DNA from: Bryobacterales bacterium
GTDB taxonomy: Bacteria; Acidobacteriota; Terriglobia; Bryobacterales; UBA6623
Length of the DNA: 47,876 nt
Assembly: GCA_026713545.1 (NCBI GenBank)
Contig: JAPOOG010000163.1
Coordinates: forward strand, 1-47,876
Direction of reading: 5' to 3'
Positions within the stretch are counted from its first letter, which is position 1, and the number at the start of each line of letters is the position of its first letter. Below are positions 16,791 through 25,784 of this stretch, in pieces. The position numbers were made by a program, and so were the translations under genes. Below the pieces are notes generated by a model. It was given only the letters and a program-made list of their open reading frames with translations. It did no database searches and was not told the origin of the DNA.

Positions 16791-17468
16791 ATGTCCTCCG
16801 CCGGCGTACCCGCAGACCCTTTGCTCGATGCTCTTTGGAACAAAGGGCTCATTCTGATCGGAGAGCGCGTGAGGCGTGAATACGCACTGCGGACGCCGAT
16901 CTTCATCGACCTGCGTCACAAGCTGTATGACGATCTTGACTTGTTAGGGCTGCTTGGCGCGGCGCTTCACGGCGAACTGGTGCGCATCCTGCACACTGAC
17001 TCCGGACCGGCCATCGCGCGTCAACAAGTCATCGGAATTCCGGATACCGCGACACCGATCGCCCTTTCCCTGGCTTTGCAATCACAACAGACGGCTCTGC
17101 CCGTTGCCTACGGTCAGTTGCGCAAAAAGCCCGCCACCTATCCTGGGGGTGAGTGGGGTATGAGCGCCTACATGGGTACGTGCGACGACACCCGTGAGAT
17201 CACGTTGATCGATGACGTGATGGCGTCGGGACGCACGAAGGTATGGGCGATCGATGAATTGAAGAAAGACGGCCTCGAGGTGAAGCGCATCCTGGTCGTG
17301 GTCGACCGTGAGCAAGGGGGCAATCGAATCCTCTCGGAGCGCGGCTATCCGGTGCACTGTCTCTACAGGGTCTCGGCGCTGATCGAGTACTACCGAGCCA
17401 GCGGCCGCATCGATGCCCCCACGGCCACCGCGGCTCTCCGACACGTTCAAGCCAAACGGTTCTCCTGA
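16791..17468 (+). CDS. pyrE: Orotate phosphoribosyltransferase
   Basis: A 225-residue type I phosphoribosyltransferase making OMP from orotate and PRPP. The N-terminus carries typical OPRTase features (LILIGERV then RTPIFIDLRHKL). The PRPP-binding loop is ITLIDDVMASGRTK, and IDDLKKDGLE-like and VVDREQGG segments follow. pyrB and pyrC lie nearby on the opposite strand, supporting pyrimidine synthesis. The gene is 26 bases after the acyl-CoA ligase and may be cotranscribed. Its TGA stop is the first three bases of a family B repeat (TGACCTGAAACATCC). No clear ribosome-binding site is seen. Confidence 0.88.
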   Translation: MSSAGVPADPLLDALWNKGLILIGERVRREYALRTPIFIDLRHKLYDDLDLLGLLGAALHGELVRILHTDSGPAIARQQVIGIPDTATPIALSLALQSQQTALPVAYGQLRKKPATYPGGEWGMSAYMGTCDDTREITLIDDVMASGRTKVWAIDELKKDGLEVKRILVVVDREQGGNRILSERGYPVHCLYRVSALIEYYRASGRIDAPTATAALRHVQAKRFS

Positions 17469-17550
17469 CCTGAAACATCCTCCTGATCAATCGGCGCCGA
17501 CACCGATCCGGATGTTTCCCGCTTGAATGATCCGCACACGGGCGGAGCAA
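17466..17550. repeat. Dispersed repeat family B, copy 1 (REP-like)
   Basis: This unit of about 85 bp reads TGACCTGAAACATCC, then a variable GC-rich middle that can form ATCGG/CCGAT, then GGATGTTTCCCGCTTGAATG and a tail ending GGGCGGAGCAAAA. GAAACATCC and GGATGTTTC are perfect inverted arms. It begins on the pyrE stop codon and may end or stabilise that transcript. Confidence 0.75.
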
Positions 17551-17575
17551 AAACTGACCTGTAACCTGCTGGAAA

Positions 17576-20308
17576 CTAACGCCGCAGTTCCTCCTCCACC
17601 GCCGTCAGCTCCTCAACCAGACCCTCGGCTTGGCGCCGGAGTTGCTGAAGCCGTGAAGCAAGCGCTCGAAAACGGCTCGCATCGGCCGCCGCGGGGGACC
17701 GCTGAGACCTGGCCGAAGAAGGCTCCTCGCTGGCGGTCGACTGTTCTCGGAAGTCCGCCATCGATATGCCTCCGCCCAGCTTCGAGAGAGCTTCTTCAAA
17801 AGTGTCTTCGTAGATCAGACGGTTCCCGATCGCGAGTACGACCTTCCGTAACTGCGGCATACGGGCCGAGTCTGCCTGAATGTAAATCGACTCGACATAG
17901 AGAAAATTGTCGTCAACCGGCAGAGCGATCATGTCGCCTCGCAGGACTCGCGAGCCCTGCTGGCCCCACAGGGTCAGATCCTTGGCAATGTTCTGGTCCT
18001 GATCGATACGCGCCTCGATCTGGCTCGGCCCGAATACCAGCTCCTGTTTCGACAGTTGGAAAAAGATCAATTCGCCGAGCTTCTCGCCGTCGCAGCGGGC
18101 TGCCATCCACCCGATCAGATTGGGTCGGCTCCGTGGCGTAAACGGCAGCATCAACAAGAACTCCGGCTGCGACTCTCCCGGGACCGTAGCCACGATATAG
18201 GTCGGGCGCATGGGAGCGGGCGTGTTCGTATCACCGGCGAGGCTCTGCGCGACATCCCAAACGTCCTCTTTGCTGTAGAAGACTTCGGGGTCCCGCATAT
18301 GGAACGTGCGATAGATCTCAGCCTGCACCTGGAACATCAACTCGGGGTACCGTACGTGCTGGCGCAGCGAGGCCGGCATCTCGGCCTCGTCATGGAACAG
18401 GGCGGGAAACAGGGCGCGATAGATCTGCAGGATGGGGTCCGCACTCTCGAACTCGTAGATCTTCGTCTCGCCGTTATAGGCGTCGATCGTCGCTTTCACC
18501 GCATTACGGACGTAGTTGGTGTTGTCTCCGAAAGCCGAGACGTTGACGTGAGCCGAGTAAGGATGCGTGTTCGATGAGGTGTAGCCGTCGACGATCCACA
18601 CCAGCCGGCCTTCATCGGTGATCACCAGGTAAGGATCCGGCTCCCAATGGATGAACGGAGCGATGTGCTCCAATCGAGCCCGCACATCGCGGTACATCAT
18701 CATGCGGCTGTTTTCATTCATCTGGCCGGTCAAGACGATGTTGTACTCTCCTGTGGCGATTGAGGCCGCCAGGCGCAACAGCAGCGAGCTGATCGGGAAC
18801 CCGCCGGTCCCCTCGTAGGCGGAGTAGATGTTCTCGACACCCGACGGATAGTCGAACTCCTTCTCATCTGTCGATACGAAGACCGAAGAATCCGTGAACT
18901 CGCCGTAGTAGATCTCGGGCCGGCTCAGGGTCAGAGCATCAGTGTTCACCACTGGCGGCGCGTCTTGGATCAGCAGAACCGGCAATCCGTCGTCGGTCGT
19001 TCGATTGACTTCCGACATGACGACCCCGTAACCGTGGGTGTAGATCAGGTTGCGGCTCACCCAACTGTTACGAGCTTCGCCTGGCAACTGCGTCACGTCG
19101 ATTTCGCGGGGCGACAACAGGACCTGCTTGATCTTGCCGTTGATGATGTAGCGATCGATGTCGACGTCAAAAAACTGGTAATAGGGGCGCAAGGCCTGGA
19201 TCTGCGTGATGGTGTCTTTGAACGCGCGCACGTCCCACAGCCGGATGTTGTCCACCAATGTGCCGTGTGCTGAGACATCGATTTCTTCAACCTGCGACGA
19301 CTGAAACGACTGTTCCGTGGCCCGGCTGGACAGCCCGAAAGCCTGGATCGTCGCCTCGATGTGCCGCCCGATATACGGTTTTTCGAGCTCCAGCTCGTTC
19401 GGTTGCACCCACACCCTGCGAACCACTACGGGAAGCACCATATTGGCGATGAGAGAACCGGCGAGCAAGCCTACAGCCAGCCGCAACTTCGTCCTTGCAA
19501 CCAACGGAATGCTCACCAGCGCCGCGGCGATCACCACCCAGCGCAAAGGCAGCGTCACGTTTTCGTCGACGTAGTCCATGCCGGTCAAGACCGTATGCTG
19601 GTTCATGAGAAGGCTGTAGCGTCCGAGGTAGAACCACAGCGCCATGGACGTCAAACCGATGCCCGCAAGAATTTTCGCGAAGCTCGTCCGGGTGGCTCCT
19701 GGCAGCAGCAGCGGACTGGGTCCGGGATCGAATTCTTCCATCGAACCTCCACCAGCGCGAAACTGCTTGAGTTTGTCGAAGAGCTGCCACCCGCGCCCCG
19801 ACCCCCAGAACACGATGCTCGAGAACACCGCGACGACCAATACGAAGCGCAGTAGTTGCGTATAAAAGGGGAGCTGGAAAAGATAAAACGGCAGTTCCTC
19901 GTTGAAGACAGGGTCCGCCCACGTCTGCGCGCCGGCGTCGGCGATCAGTGAGCCGACGAACGCCATGACTCTCTGTGAGTCGACGCCGGTGCCGATGAAG
20001 ACGACCGCTACCACCAGCAGCGCCACCATCACGATTCGCCGGTAGAGGCTGCTTTGCGCTTCGCGAACACCAGCGAAGCGCAAGCCTTTGCTGTGTGCCC
20101 AAAGCAACGACAGCCAGGCGACGATCGACCCCACGACGACGGGCAGGATCTGGTAGAGCAGCATGGTGTACCACGTCGAGAGTTGCTCGACCTCGCTCCA
20201 CCACTGGTATTCGATCACCAACTCCGAGAACGTCCTCGAACCAGCGAGAAGCATCAGGACGAGAGCGATCAGAACGAAAATTCGGATTTGAGAGGTTTGC
20301 ATAGCCAT
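17576..20308 (-). CDS. UPF0182 family integral membrane protein
   Basis: A 910-residue member of UPF0182 (COG1615). The N-terminal third has about seven membrane segments (IRIFVLIALVLMLLAGSRTF, MLLYQILPVVVGSIVAWLSL, VMVALLVVAVVFIGTGV and further ones to about residue 300). A large soluble domain follows, with typical strings (WDVRAFKDTITQIQALRPYY, YTHGYGVVMSEVN, FTDSSVFVSTDEKEFDYPSG, IVDGYTSSNTHPYS, DPEVFYSKEDVWDVA, LMLPFTPRSRPNLIGWMAAR). The C-terminus is helical and charged. The family's function is unknown. AGGAG lies ten bases before ATG 20308; an ATG two codons later is possible. Confidence 0.93.
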   Translation of the reverse strand: MAMQTSQIRIFVLIALVLMLLAGSRTFSELVIEYQWWSEVEQLSTWYTMLLYQILPVVVGSIVAWLSLLWAHSKGLRFAGVREAQSSLYRRIVMVALLVVAVVFIGTGVDSQRVMAFVGSLIADAGAQTWADPVFNEELPFYLFQLPFYTQLLRFVLVVAVFSSIVFWGSGRGWQLFDKLKQFRAGGGSMEEFDPGPSPLLLPGATRTSFAKILAGIGLTSMALWFYLGRYSLLMNQHTVLTGMDYVDENVTLPLRWVVIAAALVSIPLVARTKLRLAVGLLAGSLIANMVLPVVVRRVWVQPNELELEKPYIGRHIEATIQAFGLSSRATEQSFQSSQVEEIDVSAHGTLVDNIRLWDVRAFKDTITQIQALRPYYQFFDVDIDRYIINGKIKQVLLSPREIDVTQLPGEARNSWVSRNLIYTHGYGVVMSEVNRTTDDGLPVLLIQDAPPVVNTDALTLSRPEIYYGEFTDSSVFVSTDEKEFDYPSGVENIYSAYEGTGGFPISSLLLRLAASIATGEYNIVLTGQMNENSRMMMYRDVRARLEHIAPFIHWEPDPYLVITDEGRLVWIVDGYTSSNTHPYSAHVNVSAFGDNTNYVRNAVKATIDAYNGETKIYEFESADPILQIYRALFPALFHDEAEMPASLRQHVRYPELMFQVQAEIYRTFHMRDPEVFYSKEDVWDVAQSLAGDTNTPAPMRPTYIVATVPGESQPEFLLMLPFTPRSRPNLIGWMAARCDGEKLGELIFFQLSKQELVFGPSQIEARIDQDQNIAKDLTLWGQQGSRVLRGDMIALPVDDNFLYVESIYIQADSARMPQLRKVVLAIGNRLIYEDTFEEALSKLGGGISMADFREQSTASEEPSSARSQRSPAAADASRFRALASRLQQLRRQAEGLVEELTAVEEELRR

Positions 20309-20494
20309 GCTTGCGGCGCTCCTAAGGACACCGCATCGCCCTAGTGTAACTGCTCCGTGAAAACAAAGCTTGGGACGGCTGCTGTCGTCTGCCCAAACGA
20401 GGTCTGGCCAGGCTTCGCCTCAGACCGGCGAGCAAGGCAACCGATCGCCGTGAGATCTTGACTCGAATGTCAACGTCAGCCCGGAATAAAAAAC

Positions 20495-21790
20495 CTAGGC
20501 GGCAACAGCCACCGGTGCTTGCCAAACAGTTTTGCCCGCGACGATGGTCGCTACCGGGCCGCCTCGGAACATGCGGCCGTGGAAGGGGGAGTTCTTGCTC
20601 TTCGACTGCGACTCATTCACGTCGAAGACCCATTCACGGCTCGTGCTGAACAAGGTCACGTCGCCGGGTCCGCCCACGAACAGCTTGCCGCGATCGAGAC
20701 CGATCACACGCGCCGGACCGGTCGTGAACAGCTCCACCATGTGTTTGAGGCCGATCGTGCCCGGATGCACCAGCTCTTCGAGAGTCAGCGCGATCGCCGT
20801 CTCGAGGCCGGCCACGCCGAACGGGCAGCGCTCGAACTCCTGCATCTTCATGTTGCCCGTGTGCGGCGCATGGTCCGTCGCGATCGCATCGATCACGCCG
20901 TCAATGATTCCTTCGAGCACCGCCTGCTTGTCAATGTGGCCCCTCAGGGGGGGCTTCATCTTGTAGTTGCCGTCATAGCCGGCGATGTCGGAGTCGGTGA
21001 GCGCGAAGTGATGGGGGGTGACTTCGCTGGTCACACGGATGCCGAGACGTCGTGCCTGACGCACCATCTCGATCGCATTGCGCGTCGAAATATGGGCGAT
21101 GTGAACCGCGCCTCCTGTCACTTCGCTGAGGATGATGTCCCGCGCGACCATCACGTCCTCAGAGCAGGCTGGGATCCCTCGCAGGCCCAATCGGACGGAC
21201 TGGGCGCCTTCATGGATATCGCCGCCCATGCTGAGGTTGAGGTCTTCGCAGTGATCGATGACGGTCAGGCCGAACGAAGCTGCGTATTCCATCGCGCGGC
21301 GCATGACGCGCGAGTTCATCACCGGACGGCCGTCGTCGGAGATGGCCACGATGCCCGCCTTCTTCATCGCTCCGATCTCCGCTAGCTGTTCGCCCTTGCT
21401 GCCTTTCGTGATGGCCCCGATCGGGAACACGTTGACGATGGCGGTATGTCGGGCCCGCTCGACGATGAAACTCGTCACGGTGGGGCTGTCGTTGACGGGA
21501 ATCGTGTTCGGCATGCAGCAGACCGACGTGAAACCGCCCGCGGCGGCCGCCTTGGCGCCCGTCTCGATCGTTTCCGCATGCTCGATTCCCGGCTCGCGCA
21601 AGTGAACGTGGATATCGAGAAAGCCCGGCGCCACAAAGCAGCCGCCGGCATCGACGACGTCCGCATCCGCTGCTTCGACGCGAGGCTCGATCGCCGCCAC
21701 GCGGCCGTCTTCGATCAGGACGTCGCGCCGCTCGTCGATCCCCGAAGAAGGTTCGATCAAGTGGCCATCCTTGATCAGCAGGCGGCTCAT
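20495..21790 (-). CDS. pyrC: Dihydroorotase
   Basis: A 431-residue class I dihydroorotase, third enzyme of de novo pyrimidine synthesis. The zinc site is visible as FLDIHVHLREPG and ATDHAPH, with the AISDDG segment in the position of the carboxylated Lys or equivalent ligand and conserved MPNT, VTPHHF and NYKMKPPLR. ATG 21790 matches the family N-terminus (MSRLLIKDGHLI) and follows the pyrB stop by 13 bases. A GTG at 21817 overlapping pyrB is less likely. The pyrB-pyrC order is typical, with the two proteins likely cotranslated and often complexed in class I systems. Confidence 0.94.
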   Translation of the reverse strand: MSRLLIKDGHLIEPSSGIDERRDVLIEDGRVAAIEPRVEAADADVVDAGGCFVAPGFLDIHVHLREPGIEHAETIETGAKAAAAGGFTSVCCMPNTIPVNDSPTVTSFIVERARHTAIVNVFPIGAITKGSKGEQLAEIGAMKKAGIVAISDDGRPVMNSRVMRRAMEYAASFGLTVIDHCEDLNLSMGGDIHEGAQSVRLGLRGIPACSEDVMVARDIILSEVTGGAVHIAHISTRNAIEMVRQARRLGIRVTSEVTPHHFALTDSDIAGYDGNYKMKPPLRGHIDKQAVLEGIIDGVIDAIATDHAPHTGNMKMQEFERCPFGVAGLETAIALTLEELVHPGTIGLKHMVELFTTGPARVIGLDRGKLFVGGPGDVTLFSTSREWVFDVNESQSKSKNSPFHGRMFRGGPVATIVAGKTVWQAPVAVAA

Positions 21791-21803
21791 CGGTTGCTCG
21801 GCC

Positions 21804-22772
21804 TCAACAATCTCCACACACCTTCTCGAGGACAGCCATCCGAATCGCGACGCCGTTCTCCACCTGGTTCAGGATGACCGACCGCGGCGAATCGGCAACC
21901 TCGGACGAGATCTCGCGTCCCCGGTTGATCGGACCAGGATGCATCACGATGGCATCCGGCTTGGCGCGCTGGAAATGTTCCCATTCGAGACCGTAGAACT
22001 GAAAGTACTCGTTCTTGGGGAAGTTCAAGACGTTCTGCCGCTCGAGCTGCACGCGGAGCATCATGATGACGTCGGCGTCCGTGATCGCTTCCACGATGTC
22101 GTTGGTCAACAGAATTCCGGGCGCCAGTTCCGCCAGCGGCTGAGGGAGCATCGTGGCCGGTCCGCACAATACGATATCCGCTCCGAACTTGGAAAGCAGG
22201 TACACGTTCGAACGGGCTACGCGGCTGTGGCCCACGTCGCCGATAATCGCGACCCGCAGCCCCTCCAACGTAGGACGGTAATCGAGAATCGTCAGTGCAT
22301 CCAGCAGCGCCTGCGTGGGGTGCTCGTGCTGTCCGTCGCCGGCGTTGATGATCGGTGTCGACAGAAACCGTGAGAGAAACTGCGGCGCTCCCGATGCCGA
22401 ATGGCGCATCACGATGGTGTCGGGCAGCATCGCGGAAAGAGTATTGAGCGTGTCGACGAGTGATTCGCCCTTCGACAAGCTCGATCCCTCGCCGGAGATC
22501 GAAATGGTGTCTGCGCCGAGGCGTTTCGCGGCGATCTCGAAACTGGCCCGCGTCCGTGTAGAGGGCTCGAAAAAGAGGTTTACAATCGACTTGCCGCGGA
22601 GAGTGTCGAGCTTCTTGGCGCTTTCCCCCGGCTTGCGCTTGTGGTAATGCCCGCGATCGAGCAGCCATTGAATCTCGTCGCGCTCGAGCGTTTCGATTCC
22701 CAGCAAGCCGCGCCGTGCCGCACTCGAAATCGGTTCCGGCGGCATCGTTGTCCTGACAGCCGGGGAACTCAT
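21804..22772 (-). CDS. pyrB: Aspartate carbamoyltransferase catalytic subunit
   Basis: A 322-residue ATCase catalytic chain. The carbamoyl-phosphate site FFEPSTRTRASFE is intact, as are the 80s-loop region (GEGSSLSKGESLVDT), the HPTQALLDALTI motif and HPGPINRGREI. No pyrI regulatory subunit gene is in the window. ATG 22772 forms an ATGA overlap with a short upstream open frame, suggesting coupled translation. It is first in an operon with pyrC. Confidence 0.95.
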   Translation of the reverse strand: MSSPAVRTTMPPEPISSAARRGLLGIETLERDEIQWLLDRGHYHKRKPGESAKKLDTLRGKSIVNLFFEPSTRTRASFEIAAKRLGADTISISGEGSSLSKGESLVDTLNTLSAMLPDTIVMRHSASGAPQFLSRFLSTPIINAGDGQHEHPTQALLDALTILDYRPTLEGLRVAIIGDVGHSRVARSNVYLLSKFGADIVLCGPATMLPQPLAELAPGILLTNDIVEAITDADVIMMLRVQLERQNVLNFPKNEYFQFYGLEWEHFQRAKPDAIVMHPGPINRGREISSEVADSPRSVILNQVENGVAIRMAVLEKVCGDC

Positions 22773-22858
22773 GCCGCCTCGATCCTCTCCATCAACAGCA
22801 CCCGCTCTTCGCCGTCAAGGGATTCCACTGTGCTTTCGATGATTTCGTGACCTGACAC
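22769..22858 (-). CDS. Possible short coupled ORF ahead of pyrB
   Basis: A 29-codon frame (VSGHEIIESTVESLDGEERV and so on, ending RIEAA) starts at a GTG and its TGA overlaps the pyrB ATG. The frame stays open much further upstream, through repeats B and A, so the true start is unclear. It could be a leader peptide controlling pyrB, the tail of a gene destroyed by repeat insertion, or chance. I find no real match to PyrR. Confidence 0.3.
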   Translation of the reverse strand: MSGHEIIESTVESLDGEERVLLMERIEAA

Positions 22859-22927
22859 ACCTGCGATCGATCGATTTCCGAGCCGTTCCTCAACTGCGCT
22901 TTCGTCCAGGTTCGGCTCACGGGGGGC

Positions 22928-23013
22928 TGACCTGAAACATCCCCCTGGCCAAGCGGCGTTGACACCGGCCGCGGATGTTTCCAGCTTGAATGATCCGCAC
23001 ACAAGCGGAGGAA
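22928..23013. repeat. Dispersed repeat family B, copy 2
   Basis: It begins CTGACCTGAAACATCCCCCT and has the second arm GCGGATGTTTCCAGCTTGAA with the tail AAGCGGAGGAAAAA. It lies directly against family A copy 3, with a few bases between them, upstream of both pyrB (minus) and the E1 gene (plus). Confidence 0.72.
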
Positions 23014-23016
23014 AAA

Positions 23017-23211
23017 CCAGCCTGCATGTCTCACCACGTGGCGAGGCGAAGTGTGTGAGAGGGCCGTCGGGACGAGGCGCGCGCCGCTTGGCGCGCGCAG
23101 GCGTACTTGAACCGTACGTTGAGCACGGCAAGCAAGCGTTGCGAAGGAAAAGCGAAGTCCTGGCGGTCGTATCGCGTGCTGCGGCCGTCGGGTGCTGAGA
23201 CATGCAGGCTA
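23017..23211. repeat. Dispersed repeat family A, copy 3
   Basis: This copy of about 195 bp starts CAGCCTGCATGTCTCACCAC and ends GCTGAGACATGCAGGCTAA. It is longer than the others because of an insertion of about 12 bases near the AACGAAG part. Compensating changes at both ends (CATGTCTCA and TGAGACATG) keep the inverted pairing, which suggests that the folded structure is under selection or was copied from a paired form. Confidence 0.83.
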
Positions 23212-23592
23212 ATCGACATTTACGATATCACACCGATGCGGCCGCTCAGCCTCGCCGTATGGCTCCTTGTCTGTTTCTCGCCCGGAACTCCAATCGGAGC
23301 GGTCCCGGGTGTGTTGGTTACAACCGTGTTTCCAGAACCGCGGCGTCGCCGTCATCGACCGGCAAGATGCAGTATGGTAAGAAAAAAGGCCCTAAGAAGC
23401 TCTTGCCGCGGTTTGCCGTGGCTCTGAAACCGACCGGTTGTCCTTCTTCGGACACGGCTTGACGCAGAAAAAGCCGGCCCGTGCCGCACGGAGTCGAAAA
23501 ACCCGACTGTCTGCCCGCCTCACGTGTGATCCAGGGTTGCTGGATTCCCCGACGGACGACTCTTCAGCACGACCCTCGGATCAGAAAACACC
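23212..23592. other. Intergenic leader region of the E1 gene
   Basis: The 381 bases between repeat A copy 3 and the E1 start contain no gene I can support. A 63-codon frame from 23236 starts with a hydrophobic string (MRPLSLAVWLLVCFSPG) but then turns arginine-rich and is likely noncoding. No clear promoter or riboswitch fold was seen. Confidence 0.4.
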
Positions 23593-25629
23593 ATGCCCAA
23601 ACGATCAGTCAAGACCCCGCCTCCAGTCGAAGAACGGATCGTCCCCGACGAGGTGATCCGCGAACTCTACGACAAGATGCTTCACATCTACTACGTCGAA
23701 GAGCGCATGAAGGTCTTCGTCAAGCAGGGCAAATGCACGTTCAACGCTCCCACTCGCGGGCACGAGAAGGTCCAAGCCGGAATCCCGATGCTCCTCAAGC
23801 CCGGGCACGATTGGTTCTATACCTATTACCGGGAAAAGGGAGTCGCCGTTTCCCTCGGCATGGATCTCAAGGATCTCTTCCTGGGGATGCTCAGCCGCGA
23901 CGGAGATCCGAACTCCGGCGGCGTCAACATGCCGGAGCAATGGTCATCCCGTGAACTGAAACTGGTGTCTCAGACCGCTTGTACCGGTTCCCAATATCTC
24001 CCCGCCGTCGGCATGGCCAAAGCCTGTAAAAAGAACGGTAAGGGCCAGCTTGTCTACGTATCGTCCGGCGAGGGGGCAACGAGCGAAGGAGAGTTCTTCG
24101 AGGCATTGAACTGGGCGCAGCGCGAAACGCTGCCGGTGCTCTTCGTCGTGCAGAACAACGGCTACGCCATCAGCGTGCCCCAGGCCAGCCAGACCTCGTC
24201 GAAAGTTCATCGTATCGCCGAGGGCTTCGGGATGCGGGCCCATCCGCTCGACGGCACCTGGTTCGAGCCGATGTACCAGATCCTGCCCGAAGTCATCCGG
24301 AACATTCGCGACGGCAAGGGGCCGGCCTTGATCGAGTGCAGCGTCGTTCGCCTGGAATCCCACTCCTCCTCCGACGACCAGAAGAAGTACCGCTCCGAGG
24401 ATGAGTTGGAGGAGATTCTGGAGCGCGATCCGGTCCTGTTGACCGAAAACTACATCATTCGCCACCAGTTGATGACCGAATCCGAGATCGAATCACTGCG
24501 GCGCGGGATCAAGGAAAAGGTGGATCAGGCGGCCGAGGATGCCGACAGCCATCCGTTTCCCCGGCATTACGACGTACTCGAGCATGTCTTCTCTGAAAAC
24601 TCGCCTGTTGCCGAAGAACCCGACCCCGGCTTCGCGTCCGACCATAAGGTCAGCATGGTGCAAGCCATCAACAGAGGCTTGCGGGAAGAGATGGAGCGCA
24701 ACCCGAAGATCGTGATGTGGGGCGAGGACATCGGAGACCCCAAGGGAGGCGTTTTCGGCGTGACGCGCGGCTTGGGCGAAGCCTTTCCGGGGCGGGTCGT
24801 CAATGCGGCTCTGGCGGAAGCGAGCATCGTCGGCATCGCAGGAGGCATGGCCACCGGCGGCTACAAGCCGATCGTCGAGATCCAGTTCGCTGATTACATC
24901 TGGCCCGGTTTCATGCAATTGCGCAACGAGATCGCAAGCATCCGATGGCGCAGCGACGGAGTCTGGGACTCCGCGATGGTCGTGCGGGTCGCCGTCGGCG
25001 GATACATCAAGGGCGGCCCCTGGCATTCGGCGAATATCGAGTCCTTCTTTGCCCACATCCCGGGCTGGTATATCGTCTATCCCGCCACCGCCGCCGATGC
25101 CAAGGGACTCATCAAGACGGCCGCGCGTGCCGAAGACCCGGTCCTCTTCCTGGAGCACAAAGGGCTGTATCGCCGGATGGATGCCCGTACGCCGGAGCCC
25201 GTCGGCGATTACCTGGTGCCGTTCGGCAAGGCGCGCGTGATCAACGAGGGCTCCGATCTGACGATCGTCTCCTGGGGAACGGCTGCTCATCTGTCCAAGC
25301 GCGTTGCCGAGCAGTTTGCAGAGGAAGGGCCGACATCCGTAGAGGTGATCGACTTGAGAACACTCATCCCCTGGGATCAGGAGTGCGTTTTCGAGAGCAT
25401 CCGGAAATCCAGCCGCGTGCTCATTGCCCACGAGGACACTCTGACGATGGGCTTTGGCGCCGAAGTGGCCGCCAAGGTGGCGGATGAATGCTTCGACTCG
25501 CTCGATGCTCCCGTGGGCCGCGTCGGAGCCAAAGATTGCTTCATTCCCTCGGCTGCCAACCTCGAGCTGGAAGTGCTGCCTTCGGTGGAAACCATTCGCG
25601 CGGCAGCGGAAAGAATTTTGGCTTACTGA
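23593..25629 (+). CDS. Fused 2-oxoacid dehydrogenase E1 alpha-beta subunits
   Basis: A 678-residue single chain holding both E1 subunits of a branched-chain-type 2-oxoacid (or pyruvate) dehydrogenase. It performs thiamine-diphosphate-dependent decarboxylation and transfer to lipoyl-E2. Residues 1 to about 345 are E1 alpha, with the ThDP motif from GEGATSEGEFFEALNW to VVQNNGYAISVP (about 159-195) and the loop SHSSSDDQKKYR. From about 355 comes E1 beta (MWGEDIGDPKGGVFG, ALAEASIVGIAGGMA, EIQFADYIWPGF, LRTLIPWD). The first Gly-Asp-Gly of the motif reads GEG, as in other fused E1 proteins I recall. E2 and E3 genes are not in the window. The stop codon is part of a family B repeat. Confidence 0.93.
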   Translation: MPKRSVKTPPPVEERIVPDEVIRELYDKMLHIYYVEERMKVFVKQGKCTFNAPTRGHEKVQAGIPMLLKPGHDWFYTYYREKGVAVSLGMDLKDLFLGMLSRDGDPNSGGVNMPEQWSSRELKLVSQTACTGSQYLPAVGMAKACKKNGKGQLVYVSSGEGATSEGEFFEALNWAQRETLPVLFVVQNNGYAISVPQASQTSSKVHRIAEGFGMRAHPLDGTWFEPMYQILPEVIRNIRDGKGPALIECSVVRLESHSSSDDQKKYRSEDELEEILERDPVLLTENYIIRHQLMTESEIESLRRGIKEKVDQAAEDADSHPFPRHYDVLEHVFSENSPVAEEPDPGFASDHKVSMVQAINRGLREEMERNPKIVMWGEDIGDPKGGVFGVTRGLGEAFPGRVVNAALAEASIVGIAGGMATGGYKPIVEIQFADYIWPGFMQLRNEIASIRWRSDGVWDSAMVVRVAVGGYIKGGPWHSANIESFFAHIPGWYIVYPATAADAKGLIKTAARAEDPVLFLEHKGLYRRMDARTPEPVGDYLVPFGKARVINEGSDLTIVSWGTAAHLSKRVAEQFAEEGPTSVEVIDLRTLIPWDQECVFESIRKSSRVLIAHEDTLTMGFGAEVAAKVADECFDSLDAPVGRVGAKDCFIPSAANLELEVLPSVETIRAAAERILAY

Positions 25630-25713
25630 CCTGAAACATCCTGCTGATCAAGAGTCCTCGACTCCCGCCCGGGTGTTTCCCGCTTGGTTGATCCGCACGC
25701 GGGCGGAGGAAAA
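25627..25713. repeat. Dispersed repeat family B, copy 3
   Basis: It reads TGACCTGAAACATCCTGCTG at the 5' side and GGGTGTTTCCCGCTTGGTTG, then GGGCGGAGGAAAAG, at the 3' side. The second arm has one change (GGTGTTTC). Its first three bases are the stop codon of the E1 gene, exactly as copy 1 is placed on pyrE. Confidence 0.75.
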
Positions 25714-25784
25714 GTTTTACTGAAAACTGACAACTGCCCTAACGAGCCGCCCGCGCCGGCAACACGGCCTGTACGGTCCGCCGG

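Noticed and set aside
22769..23203. Long minus-strand frame upstream of pyrB as a PyrR gene
   Set aside because: Most of the frame is repeat A and B sequence, and the non-repeat part lacks the PRPP-binding motif of PyrR.
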